A stretch of DNA of 64,000 bases from Pseudomonas sp. SCB32 (lineage in GTDB: Bacteria > Pseudomonadota > Gammaproteobacteria > Pseudomonadales > Pseudomonadaceae), in NCBI RefSeq assembly GCF_009189165.1, contig NZ_CP045118.1, positions 4,216,001 to 4,280,000 of the forward strand, read 5' to 3'. Position 1 is the stretch's first letter. Every line of letters begins with the position of its first letter. A program made the translations under genes and the position numbers. Under the pieces are notes generated by a model that saw only the letters and a program-made list of their open reading frames with translations, was not told the origin of the DNA and did not search any database. Positions 20,461 to 29,122 of this stretch are shown here, in pieces.

Positions 20461-21390
20461 TTACGCGGGGACTTTCTGCAAACGGCGGCGCACCACTTCC
20501 ACCAGCTGGTCAGGTTGGAACTTGGAGAGGAAGTCGTCGCAACCGACCTTCTTCACCATGGCGTCGTTGAAGCTGCCCGATAGCGAGGTGTGCAGCACCA
20601 CGTAGAGGTCGCGCAGGCGCGGGTCGTTGCGGATCTCCGTAGTCAGCCGGTAACCGTCCATCTCCGGCATCTCGGCATCGGTGAAGACCATCAGCAGCTT
20701 CTCCTCCATGTCATGCCCCTCATCCGCCCAGCGCTTGAGCTGCTGTAGCGCGCGCAGGCCGTCAGTGGCCACATGCAGGCGCAGGCCGAGCTGGGTCAGG
20801 GTTTCGCGCAGCTGGGAAATGGCCACGCTGGAGTCATCCACCACCAGCACTTCGCGGCCACGGGTCTGGCCGAGCAGCTCATCATCCAGGCGATCAGCGG
20901 ACACCCGGGTGTTCATCGGCACGATCTCGGCGAGCACTTTCTCCACGTCGATGATCTCCACCAGGCGGTCGTCCACCTTGGTGATCGCGGTCAGGTAATG
21001 CTGCCGTCCGGCACCACCAGGTGGCGGCTGCACCGACTCCCAGTTGAGGTTGAGGATGCGCTCCACTCCGCCGACCAGGAAGGCCTGCACCGAGCGGTTG
21101 TACTCGGTGACGATGATGGTGCTGCTCTGATCCGGTACCAGCGCACGCATGCCGATGGCGCGGGACAGGTCAATCACCGGCAGGGTCTGGCCGCGCAGGT
21201 TGATCACCCCGCAGATCATCGGGTGGCGCTGCGGTATCAGGGTCAGGCGCGGCAGTTGCAGGACTTCCTGCACCTTGAACACGTTGATCGCGAACTGCTG
21301 CCGTCCAGCCAGGCGGAAGACAAGAATCTCCAGGCGGTTCTGTCCCACCAGTTGGGTGCGTGAATCGACGCTGTCGAGAATACCGGCCAT
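20461..21390 (-). CDS. cheV: Chemotaxis coupling protein CheV (CheW-receiver fusion)
   Basis: 309 aa. The N-terminal CheW domain (about 15-160) has LEILVFRLAGRQQFAINVFKVQEV and GVINLRGQTLPVIDLSRAIG. The C-terminal receiver (about 185-305) has VLVVDDSSVAISQL, the phospho-acceptor Asp in FTDAEMPEMDGYRL, and the conserved Lys region VGCDDFLSKFQPDQL. CheV links chemoreceptors to CheA and can be phosphorylated for adaptation. It stands alone here, with no other chemotaxis gene. The start MAGILDSVDSRTQLVGQNRLE is the family N-terminus. Confidence 0.95.
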   Translation of the reverse strand: MAGILDSVDSRTQLVGQNRLEILVFRLAGRQQFAINVFKVQEVLQLPRLTLIPQRHPMICGVINLRGQTLPVIDLSRAIGMRALVPDQSSTIIVTEYNRSVQAFLVGGVERILNLNWESVQPPPGGAGRQHYLTAITKVDDRLVEIIDVEKVLAEIVPMNTRVSADRLDDELLGQTRGREVLVVDDSSVAISQLRETLTQLGLRLHVATDGLRALQQLKRWADEGHDMEEKLLMVFTDAEMPEMDGYRLTTEIRNDPRLRDLYVVLHTSLSGSFNDAMVKKVGCDDFLSKFQPDQLVEVVRRRLQKVPA

Positions 21391-21503
21391 GCCTGCTCCT
21401 GCTTCGAAAGGGGTCGTGCGAAAGGCTATCGGCCAGTCATCCGGATCCAGGATGATAGCGCGGAGCCATCATGCCCGACTCTCTCGCGGGCGACCAGTGC
21501 GCG

Positions 21504-22412
21504 TCAGCGGATCGGCAGCGCCTTCGCCAGCAATGGCGACTCCTCCGGCAGGTGCATGGACAGCGCGCTCGGCCGCACCGCGAAGCGCAGGTGCCGCCCC
21601 TCCAGGGGTTCGCCGTCGAGGTTGACGTCCAGCCCCTCGGCCGCGTCCAGCTCCAGCCAGGGCAGACGTGCGCGGACGAACAGCTCCTGGCCGCCCAGCC
21701 CGCTGCCGAGCAGGGCACCCAGCGCATCGACCATATCCTGCGGCGCAGGCAGGATGCTGACGTCCAGCAAGCCGTCATCCACTCGCGCCTCCGGGCACAG
21801 CGCATGCCCGCCGCCGGCCTGTCGGCCGTTGCCGATACCCAGGGCGAGAAATTCACCTTCCCAGTTGAAGCCAGGCCCACGGAAGCGCCCACGCGCAGTG
21901 TGCACCTCGGAGAAACGCGTCAGGCCGGTCAGCAGGTAAGCGGCTCCGCCCAGCAGCTTCTTCAGCTCCTCGGGGGTGTTGGCGGTGACCTTCGAACCGA
22001 AACCGCCCGTGGCCATGTTGAGGAACAGGTGGTCGCCCATCTCGCCGATATCCACCGGGCGCGGCGGAACCTCCAGCAACGCAAGGGCGGCCGCTGGCTC
22101 CAGCGGCACCCCGGCGGCACGGGCGAAGTCGTTGGCGGTGCCCAGCGGCAGGATCGCCAGGCTGGCCGTTCCCTCACACTGGACCAACGCTTCGGCGACA
22201 TCGCGTACCGTCCCGTCGCCTCCACCCGCCACGAGGGTCGTATAACCCGCAGCCAGCGCTTCCTCGACCAGACGCCGGGCGTCCCCGCCTTCCCAGGTCA
22301 CCCGCACGTCCAGCACACGCCCCGACTGGCGCGTGGCCTTCACCGCCTCTCGCACCGCGTCATTGGTCGCCTGCTTGCCATGCAGAATCAGCAGGGCCCT
22401 GGGTTGCGTCAT
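21504..22412 (-). CDS. YegS/DGK-family lipid kinase
   Basis: 302 aa. The diacylglycerol-kinase catalytic domain shows LVAGGGDGTVRDVAEALV (GGGDGT nucleotide motif), LPLGTANDFARA, and the C-terminal DVNLDGEPLEG. YegS-like enzymes phosphorylate phosphatidylglycerol or diacylglycerol at the membrane. The start is ATG at 22412 (MTQPRALLILHGKQ); a frame starting at 22433 adds seven unlikely residues. It follows the FGGY kinase by about 80 bp on the same strand, so it may be distal in that operon, which would group several glycerol-phosphate type enzymes. Confidence 0.92.
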   Translation of the reverse strand: MTQPRALLILHGKQATNDAVREAVKATRQSGRVLDVRVTWEGGDARRLVEEALAAGYTTLVAGGGDGTVRDVAEALVQCEGTASLAILPLGTANDFARAAGVPLEPAAALALLEVPPRPVDIGEMGDHLFLNMATGGFGSKVTANTPEELKKLLGGAAYLLTGLTRFSEVHTARGRFRGPGFNWEGEFLALGIGNGRQAGGGHALCPEARVDDGLLDVSILPAPQDMVDALGALLGSGLGGQELFVRARLPWLELDAAEGLDVNLDGEPLEGRHLRFAVRPSALSMHLPEESPLLAKALPIR

Positions 22413-22493
22413 GGCCGGTCTCCTCCCGATCACTCCAGTGACTGTGACACCAGAGTAGCGGACGGGACTTGCGCCAACCTTAATCCCCCCGGA

Positions 22494-24053
22494 TCAGGCC
22501 GGGTAACCGGTGATCTCGCGAATGCTCTGGTACAGCGGTTTCAACTGCTTGTACATGCGCTGGTAGACCTCGCGATACAGCCGCTCGTAGGTGCTCTGCG
22601 CCTCAGGTCGAGGGTGGAAGACCTCGCCCACACGGGTCATGGCACCGATGGCGCTGGTGAAATCCGGGTAGAGCTTGAGCCCCACCGCGCAATCGATGGC
22701 GGCGCCGAGACCGGAGGCCTCGTAGACATGCGGGCGCTCCGCCGGCAGGCCGAAGATATCGGCGGTGAGCTGCATCGCCGCATCGCTCTGCGAGCCGCCA
22801 CCCGCCACACGCAGACGCTCGATGCGGGTGCCGGAGCGCTTCTCGATGCGTTCCTTGCCCTGGCGCAACGCGTAGGCCAGGCCTTCGAGGATGGCGCGGT
22901 AGATGTGCGCGCGGGTGTGCACGTCGCCGAAGCCGATGATCGAGCCCTTGGCCTCCAGCCCCGGCTCGCGGATGCCGGGCGTCCAGTAGGGTTGCAGCAT
23001 CAGGCCCATGGAGCCGGCGGGCACGCTGTTGACCAGCTCGTCGAACAGTTTCTCCGGCTCGACGCCCAGCTCGGCGGCACGCTGCATCTCGCGCAAACCG
23101 AACTCGCGCTTGAACCAGCTGACCATCCAGAAGCCCCGGTAGATCATTACCTCGGTGTTGAAGTGATCGGGGATCGCCGCCGGGTATGGCGGGATCAGCG
23201 GAATGGTCTCCAGGTAGCGCGAGCGGGTGGTGTTGATGGTCGCGGTGGTGCCGTAAGAGAGGCAGGCCACGGTGGGGTCAATGGCGCCAGCGCCAAGCAC
23301 TTCGCAGGCCTTGTCCGCGCCCGCTGCGATCAACGGCAGCCCCTCGGGAATACCCGTGTGACGGCTCGCTTCAGCGGTGATCTCGCCCAGTCGCTCGCCG
23401 GGCTTGATCAGCGCCGGCAACTGCTCGCGGCGAACGTCCAGCGCCTGCCATTTCCAGTCGCGCGGCGCAGCCCACTGCAGCTTCTTGTAGTCGAACGGCA
23501 GATAGGCAACGCTACAAGCCACCGAGTCCGCGTAACGCCCGCACAGGCGCTGGGTGAGGAAGCCCGAGAGCAGCAATACCTTGTGGGTACGGCGGTGGAT
23601 GCCCGGCTGCCGCTGGGCCACCCAGTTCACTTCGGCCTGGGTGCGGAAGTAGTCCACCGCGCCCTGCGCTCCCACCAGTTTGAACAGCCAGCCCCAGGGC
23701 CCCTTGATCGACTCGCCCAGCTCGGCGCGGCGCTGGTCCAGCCAGATGATCGCCGGGCGCAGCGCCTGCCCCGCTTCATCGACGTGGATCACCGTGCCGC
23801 GCTGGGTAGTCAGTGAAACACCACGGATATGGCTGCGGTCGATGTCGACGCTGGCCCACAGGCGCCGGCAGGCCTCGCCCAGCTGCTCCCAGTAGTACTC
23901 GGGGTGCTGCTCGGCCCAGCCGGGGTTGTCGGAGAAATAAGCCTCCAGCTCCACCTTGCCCTTGCCGACCAGGTTTCCCTCCAGGTCGAAAAGCAGTGCG
24001 CGCACGCTCTGGGTGCCGTTGTCGATGGCCAGCAGGTAGTTCTGTTCGCTCAA
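22494..24053 (-). CDS. FGGY-family carbohydrate kinase (TTG start)
   Basis: 519-aa sugar/polyol kinase. The N-terminal ATPase motif is YLLAIDNGTQSVRALLFD, followed by VSLTTQRGTVIHVDEAGQALRPAIIWLDQRR, GADKACEVLGAG, and the C-terminal FGGY signature region LRVAGGGSQSDAAMQLTADIFGLP. Substrate unknown (glycerol, xylulose and ribulose kinases share the fold). I place the start at TTG 24053 (then SEQNYLLAIDNG) because AAGGA sits 7 bp upstream and the GlpD-like gene ends 38 bp before; the ATG at 24194 would overlap that gene by over 100 bp. Third gene of the minus-strand operon from 27275. Confidence 0.85.
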   Translation of the reverse strand: MSEQNYLLAIDNGTQSVRALLFDLEGNLVGKGKVELEAYFSDNPGWAEQHPEYYWEQLGEACRRLWASVDIDRSHIRGVSLTTQRGTVIHVDEAGQALRPAIIWLDQRRAELGESIKGPWGWLFKLVGAQGAVDYFRTQAEVNWVAQRQPGIHRRTHKVLLLSGFLTQRLCGRYADSVACSVAYLPFDYKKLQWAAPRDWKWQALDVRREQLPALIKPGERLGEITAEASRHTGIPEGLPLIAAGADKACEVLGAGAIDPTVACLSYGTTATINTTRSRYLETIPLIPPYPAAIPDHFNTEVMIYRGFWMVSWFKREFGLREMQRAAELGVEPEKLFDELVNSVPAGSMGLMLQPYWTPGIREPGLEAKGSIIGFGDVHTRAHIYRAILEGLAYALRQGKERIEKRSGTRIERLRVAGGGSQSDAAMQLTADIFGLPAERPHVYEASGLGAAIDCAVGLKLYPDFTSAIGAMTRVGEVFHPRPEAQSTYERLYREVYQRMYKQLKPLYQSIREITGYPA

Positions 24054-24091
24054 GGTGCGATCCTTCTTGTTCTCGATGTGGGCGCGCTCGC

Positions 24092-25675
24092 TCAGCGCGC
24101 GTCCGGCAGGCTGTAGCTGCGCCGCCAGAGGGTCAGGTAGCCCTGTTCTTCCTGCGTCCAGCGGGCATCGTCCCAGCCCAGGCGTGGCTGGCACAGCGCG
24201 CGTATCTTTGGCAGTTCGTCGGCTCCGCCGTCGGCCAGCAGCAGACCGATGCGGGTACGGCGCAGCAGCAGGTCGTCCAGGTGCAGCACCAGTTCGCCCT
24301 CAGCGGCCCAGGCCAGCTCAGCCCAGAGGGCATCGGTATCGCCGATGCGGCCGGCCCCCACTTTCCTCAGCAGTCGGGCGAGTTCCGGCAACGCGCAGCC
24401 ATGGCGGCCGCTCAGGCGGCGCCGTTGGGTCGGCGTGAGCCCTGGCAATACGACGGCATCGCCGGGACTGAAGACGTTCTCTCCCGCCGCATCCAGCGGC
24501 CGTTCCAGCATCGGCGCGCAAGCCGCCAAAACCTCCAGGGCCAGCAGGCGGAAGGTGGTGAGCTTGCCGCCGGCCAGGGTCACGCAGCCGGGCTCCACCC
24601 ACAACGCGTGCTCGCGCTTCTCGTCGGAGGGCTTGAGCGACGGCGCACCATCGCTGACCACCGGGCGCACACCGGCCCAGGTGGAGCGCACGTCGGCAGC
24701 GGTGATACGCGCCGATGGGAACTGTTGGGCGCAGGCGGCCAGCAGGTAATCCAGTTCTTCACGACTGATCGCCGCGTCGTCATCGAGCGTGTCGCGGTGA
24801 TCAAGATCGGTCGTGCCGACCACCGTCGCGCCCTCCCAGGGGAAAACGAAAACCGGGCGCTTGTCGTCGCCGTGCATGAAGCTGAAGGCATGGGCCACCG
24901 GCAGGCGCCAGGCCGGCAGCAGCAGATGGCTACCACGCAGCGGACGAATGTGTTCGCTGCCCTGTTTCTGCCGCAGCGCGTCGGCCCAGGCACCGGTAGC
25001 CAGCGCCACGGCGCGGCTGCGGAAGCCAAAGCGCTGGCCGCTTTCGCGGTCCTCGGCGAGCAGTCCCTGCACACGGCCATCACGGCGCTCCAGCTCAATC
25101 ACCCGCAGACCGTTCAGCGCCTCGGCGCCGTCGCTCCGCGCTTCGCCGAGCACGCGCATCACCAGCCGCGCATCGTCGGTCACCGCGTCCTGGAAGCGAG
25201 TGCCGCCCAGCAGGCGCTCTTCTTTCAGGCCGGGCGCGAGGTAGCGCAGCTCCTCGAGCCGGTAGAACAGATGATTGCGCCGGCCAGCCAGGGCGTCGTA
25301 CAGCGACAGCAATGTGCCGAACACCCGTGGGCCGGGGAAGCCGCCCTGGTAGTGCGGCATGATGAAGCTCAGTGGGTCGACCAGCCCCGGCGCCTCGCCG
25401 AGCAGGCGCTGGCGCTCGCGCACCGAGTCGCGGGTCAGGCCGAACTGGCCCTTGGCGATGTAGCGCAGGCCGCCATGGACCATCTTCGACGAACGACTTG
25501 AAGTGCCCCAGGCGAAGTCGCGCTGCTCGATCAGCAGGCAGCGCCAGCCGCGCCGCGCGGCCTCGCGCAGGATGCCGGCGCCGCTGATGCCGCCGCCGAC
25601 CACGATCAGGTCCCAGTCGCGCGCCGCCAGCTCCGGCAGGGCAGCTTCACGCCAGGTGGCGTTCCAGGCCGACAT
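24092..25675 (-). CDS. FAD-dependent glycerol-3-phosphate dehydrogenase homologue (GlpD2-like)
   Basis: 527 aa. N-terminal FAD fold WDLIVVGGGISGAGILREAARRG, the GlpD signature GTSSRSSKMVHGGLRYI, FVFPWEGATVVGTTDLDH, and a C-terminal helical domain. Such enzymes oxidise sn-glycerol-3-phosphate to dihydroxyacetone phosphate and feed electrons to quinone at the inner membrane. It is probably a second, specialised paralogue, since it lies with an AGPS-like oxidase (5 bp upstream) and an FGGY kinase rather than with glpF/glpK/glpR. Start ATG at 25675. Exact substrate unproven. Confidence 0.9.
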   Translation of the reverse strand: MSAWNATWREAALPELAARDWDLIVVGGGISGAGILREAARRGWRCLLIEQRDFAWGTSSRSSKMVHGGLRYIAKGQFGLTRDSVRERQRLLGEAPGLVDPLSFIMPHYQGGFPGPRVFGTLLSLYDALAGRRNHLFYRLEELRYLAPGLKEERLLGGTRFQDAVTDDARLVMRVLGEARSDGAEALNGLRVIELERRDGRVQGLLAEDRESGQRFGFRSRAVALATGAWADALRQKQGSEHIRPLRGSHLLLPAWRLPVAHAFSFMHGDDKRPVFVFPWEGATVVGTTDLDHRDTLDDDAAISREELDYLLAACAQQFPSARITAADVRSTWAGVRPVVSDGAPSLKPSDEKREHALWVEPGCVTLAGGKLTTFRLLALEVLAACAPMLERPLDAAGENVFSPGDAVVLPGLTPTQRRRLSGRHGCALPELARLLRKVGAGRIGDTDALWAELAWAAEGELVLHLDDLLLRRTRIGLLLADGGADELPKIRALCQPRLGWDDARWTQEEQGYLTLWRRSYSLPDAR

Positions 25676-25679
25676 GGGG

Positions 25680-27275
25680 TCAGTCCTGCAGCAGGGTGCC
25701 GGGGCTCAGGCGGCCGGACGGGTCGAAATGCCCGGCCAGCGCCTTGAGCGCCGCCATGCCCAGAGGGCCCTTCTCCACCGCCAGGTAGGGCGCGTGATCC
25801 TTGCCCACGCCGTGCTGGTGGCTGATGGTGCCGCGGTTCTGCACGATGGTCTGGCTTGCCGCGTGCTTGAGCTTGCGCCAGCGCTCATGGGTTTCCGCAT
25901 AGCTGTTCGCCGGGCGGAATACGTAGGTGGTGTAGATGCTGGAGCCTTCGCCATAGACGTGGGACAGGTGGGTGAACACGTGCACGCGCTCGCCCTCGGC
26001 GGCCAGGCCGTCGCGCAGGCTGGCTTCGATGCGGTTCAGCAGGTTGTCGACGTTGGACCAGTCGGTGGCGGTTTCCAAGGTATCCACCACGTAACCGTTC
26101 TCCCACAGCGCCTCGCGCAGGTAGGGGAAGCGGAAGCGGTTCTGCGCCCACTTCTTGCCCAGCAGGGTACCGGTGAATACGCCACCGAAGCCTTTGAGCA
26201 GGCGCCGCGCGGCACGCAGTGAAGTCGCGTTCTGCGCCCGGTCGCCGGTGACACCGAAGGTCAGCATGCACTTGCCCTGCGCCGCACCACGCATCTTCAG
26301 GTAGCGCTCCAGCCAGGCGATCTGCCCGGGATGGCCGGCGAGCGCGAGCTGGGTCTGGGTCTCGATGGCGTTGGACAGGCGCAGCATGGACAGCGGCACG
26401 CGCGCCTGCGCCAGTGTGCGGATGCCTTCCAGCGCCTGTTCCCAGGACGGCAGGAATACCGCGTAGAAGCGCTCGTCCTCGGCGATTCGCGCAACGCGCA
26501 CCTTCACCGAAGAGAGGATGCCGAAACGGCCTTCGGAACCCATCACCATTTCGCGCAGATCGGGCCCCGCCGAGGATGCCGGGAAGGTGGGGATCTCCAG
26601 GGTACCGGCGAAGGTTTCCATGGAACCGCCGGCGAACAGCTGCTCGATGCGTCCGTAGCGCAGCGACTGCTGGCCGCTGGAGCGACTGACGACCCAGCCA
26701 CCGAGGGTGGACAGCTCCCAGGACTGCGGGAAATGCCCGAGGGTGTAGCCACGGGCGCGCAGCTGGCTTTCCACCTGCGGACCGTTGGCGCCAGGGCCGA
26801 AGGTGGCGATCAGGCTCTGCTCATCCAGCTCCAGCAGGCGGTTCATGTGCTCCAGGGAAACGGTGAGCACCGCCTTGTCCGACGCCGGCGGATTGATGTG
26901 GCCGGCCACCGAAGTGCCGCCGCCGTAGGGGATCACCAGGCAGTCCCAGAGCTCGGCGAAACGCAGCAGCTCGCGGATCTGCTCGGCGGTCTGCGGGTAG
27001 GCCACGCCGTCGGGGAAGGTACCGAACTCGCCTTCGCGCATCGCCAGCCAGTCCGGCAGGCTCTGGCCACGGGCGTGCAGCAGGCGGTCGCGGGCCTCGC
27101 GCACCACCAGCGGATGCTCCGGCAGGCGCGAGGCCGGCACTTTCGCCAGCACCCTCTCCAGCGTGGCATCCGGCAATGGCTGGCCGGCGCCAACCCGTTC
27201 GGCGAGAAAACCGCGCCCGTTGTCGGGCAGTTCCACTACCGTCGTTTCCTCACCCCAGCCGTTCCAGCGTCGCAT
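25680..27275 (-). CDS. FAD-linked oxidase, alkyldihydroxyacetone-phosphate synthase-like
   Basis: 531 aa of the VAO/FAD_binding_4 family. The FAD loop is LVIPYGGGTSVAGHINPP, followed by ATFGPGANGPQVESQLRARGYTLGHFPQSWELSTLGGWV, and a C-terminal oxidase domain with SHQHGVGKDHAPYLAVEKGPLG. These match the AGPS subgroup (RGTISHQHGVG), which forms alkyl-DHAP in ether-lipid synthesis in eukaryotes; bacterial homologues mostly lack an assigned substrate. The start at 27275 (MRRWNGWGEETT) is favoured; a longer frame to 27452 runs through a mobile miniature element. First gene of the operon, divergent from an AraC regulator. Confidence 0.88.
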   Translation of the reverse strand: MRRWNGWGEETTVVELPDNGRGFLAERVGAGQPLPDATLERVLAKVPASRLPEHPLVVREARDRLLHARGQSLPDWLAMREGEFGTFPDGVAYPQTAEQIRELLRFAELWDCLVIPYGGGTSVAGHINPPASDKAVLTVSLEHMNRLLELDEQSLIATFGPGANGPQVESQLRARGYTLGHFPQSWELSTLGGWVVSRSSGQQSLRYGRIEQLFAGGSMETFAGTLEIPTFPASSAGPDLREMVMGSEGRFGILSSVKVRVARIAEDERFYAVFLPSWEQALEGIRTLAQARVPLSMLRLSNAIETQTQLALAGHPGQIAWLERYLKMRGAAQGKCMLTFGVTGDRAQNATSLRAARRLLKGFGGVFTGTLLGKKWAQNRFRFPYLREALWENGYVVDTLETATDWSNVDNLLNRIEASLRDGLAAEGERVHVFTHLSHVYGEGSSIYTTYVFRPANSYAETHERWRKLKHAASQTIVQNRGTISHQHGVGKDHAPYLAVEKGPLGMAALKALAGHFDPSGRLSPGTLLQD

Positions 27276-27294
27276 GCCCGCTCCTTCTAATTTG

Positions 27295-27435
27295 GGGTCT
27301 GTGCGAAAAGTCGTCGTGCGAAGGTCAGGCAAGGAAGAAATGGGTGAGGACGCGGAGTTAACAGCAGTTAATGAGCAGTCCGAACCGATTTCCAACGAAG
27401 CCTCACCGATGCGCAGACACTTTGCGTACAGAACC
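27295..27435. mobile_element. MITE-like element with imperfect terminal inverted repeats
   Basis: The left end GGGTCTGTGCGAAAAGTC (27295-27312) and the complement of the right end (27418-27435) match at 14 of 18 positions. The interior holds the conserved block at 27367-27416 also seen at 616-666. From memory, sequences with these GGGTCTGTGCGAAAAGTC ends are scattered through Pseudomonas genomes. There is no open frame and no clear target duplication. It lies in the AraC/oxidase intergenic region and may alter their promoters. Confidence 0.65.
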
Positions 27436-27551
27436 TGGCTATTTCGATGCAATGTAATGGCTGCCTATACTAGCCAGCCGCCCTGCCCTGTCACTGTCGG
27501 ATCAAGACAGGCGCAGTTGCCGATCGAGACACCAGAACAAGAACGAACGCC

Positions 27552-28580
27552 ATGCATTCCCTCGGCTACACCTCGGTTCCCGCACTGCTGAAATACCTGC
27601 GCCACGCCGAATCGCTCGGCATGGACCTGGACGCTGCCTTGCAGGCCGCGGGCCTTGAACGCTCGCAGCTGAACGACAACAGCCAGCGCCTGCCCAGCGA
27701 GGCCCACGAGCGCCTGCTGCAGTACCTCTGCGAACGCTCCGGCGACCCGCTGTTCGGGCTGCACTCGGCGCGCTTCGTCCAGCCCGGTTCCTGGAGCGTG
27801 CTCGGCTACATCACCATGAACTGCGCCAACCTCGGCGAAGCCATGGGCCGGATCATTCCGTACGAGAAACTGGTGGGCGATATGGGCACCAGTGCGCTAG
27901 AGCCGGCTGACGACCATGTGAAGCTGATCTGGAACTGCCGCCACGACGCGGCGCCGATCCGCCGGCACATGGTGGAGAACGTGCTGGCCTCGTGGCTGCT
28001 CTACGCCCGCTGGATCGCCGACACCAACGGCTCGCCGAAGGAAGTCTGGCTGCAGCACGCGCAACCCGAAGGCACCGAGCTGGCCGAATACGAGCAGCTG
28101 TTCGGCTGCCCGGTGCGCTTCGAGCAACCCTGCAGTGCGCTGCTGGTGCCGCTGCCGTTGCTGGCTTACCCGCTGCGCCAGGCCGACGCCAACCTGCTGC
28201 GCACGCTGGAAGAACACGCCTTGGCGCTGATGGCCGAACTGGACGACGACGAGCCGTTGCCACTACGGGTGAAGAACGCGCTGCGCCTGCTGTTGAAAGA
28301 CGGCTTGCCGCGCAAGGAGCGCGTCGCCGAACGCTTCGAAATGACCGTGCGTACCCTGCAGCGTCACCTGCAGCAGGCCGGCACCAGCTACCAGCAGATT
28401 CTCGATGAACTGCGCCAGGAACTGGCCGAGCACTACCTGGTGCACAGCGACCTGCCGATCCAGGACATCGCCCAGTACCTGGGCTTCACCGAATCTCGCT
28501 CGTTCCACCGCAGCTTCAAGGGCTGGACCGGGCAGACACCCGGCGAATACCGCCAGCAGCAAAAGCAAACGCCGGTCTGA
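27552..28580 (+). CDS. AraC-family transcriptional regulator (Arabinose_bd type)
   Basis: 342 aa. The N-terminal ligand-binding domain of the OruR/ArgR-like 'Arabinose_bd' type (SVPALLKYLRHAESLGMDLDAALQAAGL, then RSGDPLFGLHSARFVQPGSWSVLGYITMNCANLGEAM). The C-terminal double HTH has RFEMTVRTLQRHLQQAGTSYQQILDELRQELAEHYL and IQDIAQYLGFTESRSFHRSFKGWTGQTPGEYR. It is divergent from the oxidase/GlpD/kinase operon and is its likely regulator (inference from position). Its TGA stop forms the loop of the terminator. Confidence 0.93.
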   Translation: MHSLGYTSVPALLKYLRHAESLGMDLDAALQAAGLERSQLNDNSQRLPSEAHERLLQYLCERSGDPLFGLHSARFVQPGSWSVLGYITMNCANLGEAMGRIIPYEKLVGDMGTSALEPADDHVKLIWNCRHDAAPIRRHMVENVLASWLLYARWIADTNGSPKEVWLQHAQPEGTELAEYEQLFGCPVRFEQPCSALLVPLPLLAYPLRQADANLLRTLEEHALALMAELDDDEPLPLRVKNALRLLLKDGLPRKERVAERFEMTVRTLQRHLQQAGTSYQQILDELRQELAEHYLVHSDLPIQDIAQYLGFTESRSFHRSFKGWTGQTPGEYRQQQKQTPV

Positions 28581-28594
28581 GACCGGCGTTTTTC
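28567..28594 (+). terminator. Terminator whose loop is the araC-type gene's stop codon
   Basis: AAACGCCGGTC (28567-28577) pairs perfectly with GACCGGCGTTT (28581-28591); the 3-nt loop is TGA, the stop codon of the regulator. A T-run follows (GTTTTTC). Confidence 0.9.
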
Positions 28595-29122
28595 ATTGCG
28601 GTTGACCTATCCGCCAGCGCTCCTGACGCTTGGACTTTGACGCTTTTCACCACCCGTCGGATTCACCCCTGAACTTCGTCAAGTATCTGTCGAATCGACG
28701 AGCGCCTTGATGGCGTTGGGCTACCGTCCAACGGCAGTGCGAACCTGTTTCAGGTGTAACGCCAGAGCAACGTAAAGGTATGCAGCTGAGTTATTGGGTG
28801 CATACCTCTTATGTCGACTGCTTCGATGCACCTGGTACCTGAGCGGGTTTGTAACCAAGCGGAGAATCAAGAAAGCAATGACCTGATGGATGCATGGATG
28901 GGAGGTTTCAATGAGCGTTGCCACCGTTCAGTGCGCAGCTTCCGGGGTGACAAGAAGTTGGCCTGCACTGACCCCATCGCTCGACACGCCTGCCGCCCCT
29001 GGACGGCTCGAAAGGCTCCCCTGCTCCCAATATCTGCAGGATCCCGACTCAGGGATTGATTGGCCGCGAGCTTGAAACAGCAGTTGTCCGAGGCATTTCA
29101 GCTTTGATGTGAGGGATGGATC
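28595..29122. other. 528-bp region upstream of the adhesin gene
   Basis: Composition is less GC-rich than its flanks. It contains a dyad GGTATGCA...TGCATACC (28777-28784 / 28799-28806, 14-nt spacing) that could be a regulator site. A small frame at 28911-29075 is preceded by GGGAGG; it may be a short leader peptide but has no known match. No RNA gene was recognised. Confidence 0.5.
28911..29075 (+). CDS. Possible small ORF, 54 aa
   Basis: ATGAGCGTTGCC at 28911 has GGGAGG 6 bp upstream and stays open for 54 codons (MSVATVQCAASGVTRSW...DWPRA). It ends 47 bp before the adhesin start. Codon use is Ser/Pro/Arg-rich and no family is recognised. Real coding status is doubtful; it could equally be a chance frame. 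Confidence 0.25.
   Translation: MSVATVQCAASGVTRSWPALTPSLDTPAAPGRLERLPCSQYLQDPDSGIDWPRA

Noticed and set aside
21471..23816. 781-aa open frame on the plus strand
   Set aside because: Antisense to the lipid kinase and FGGY kinase; no conserved domain.
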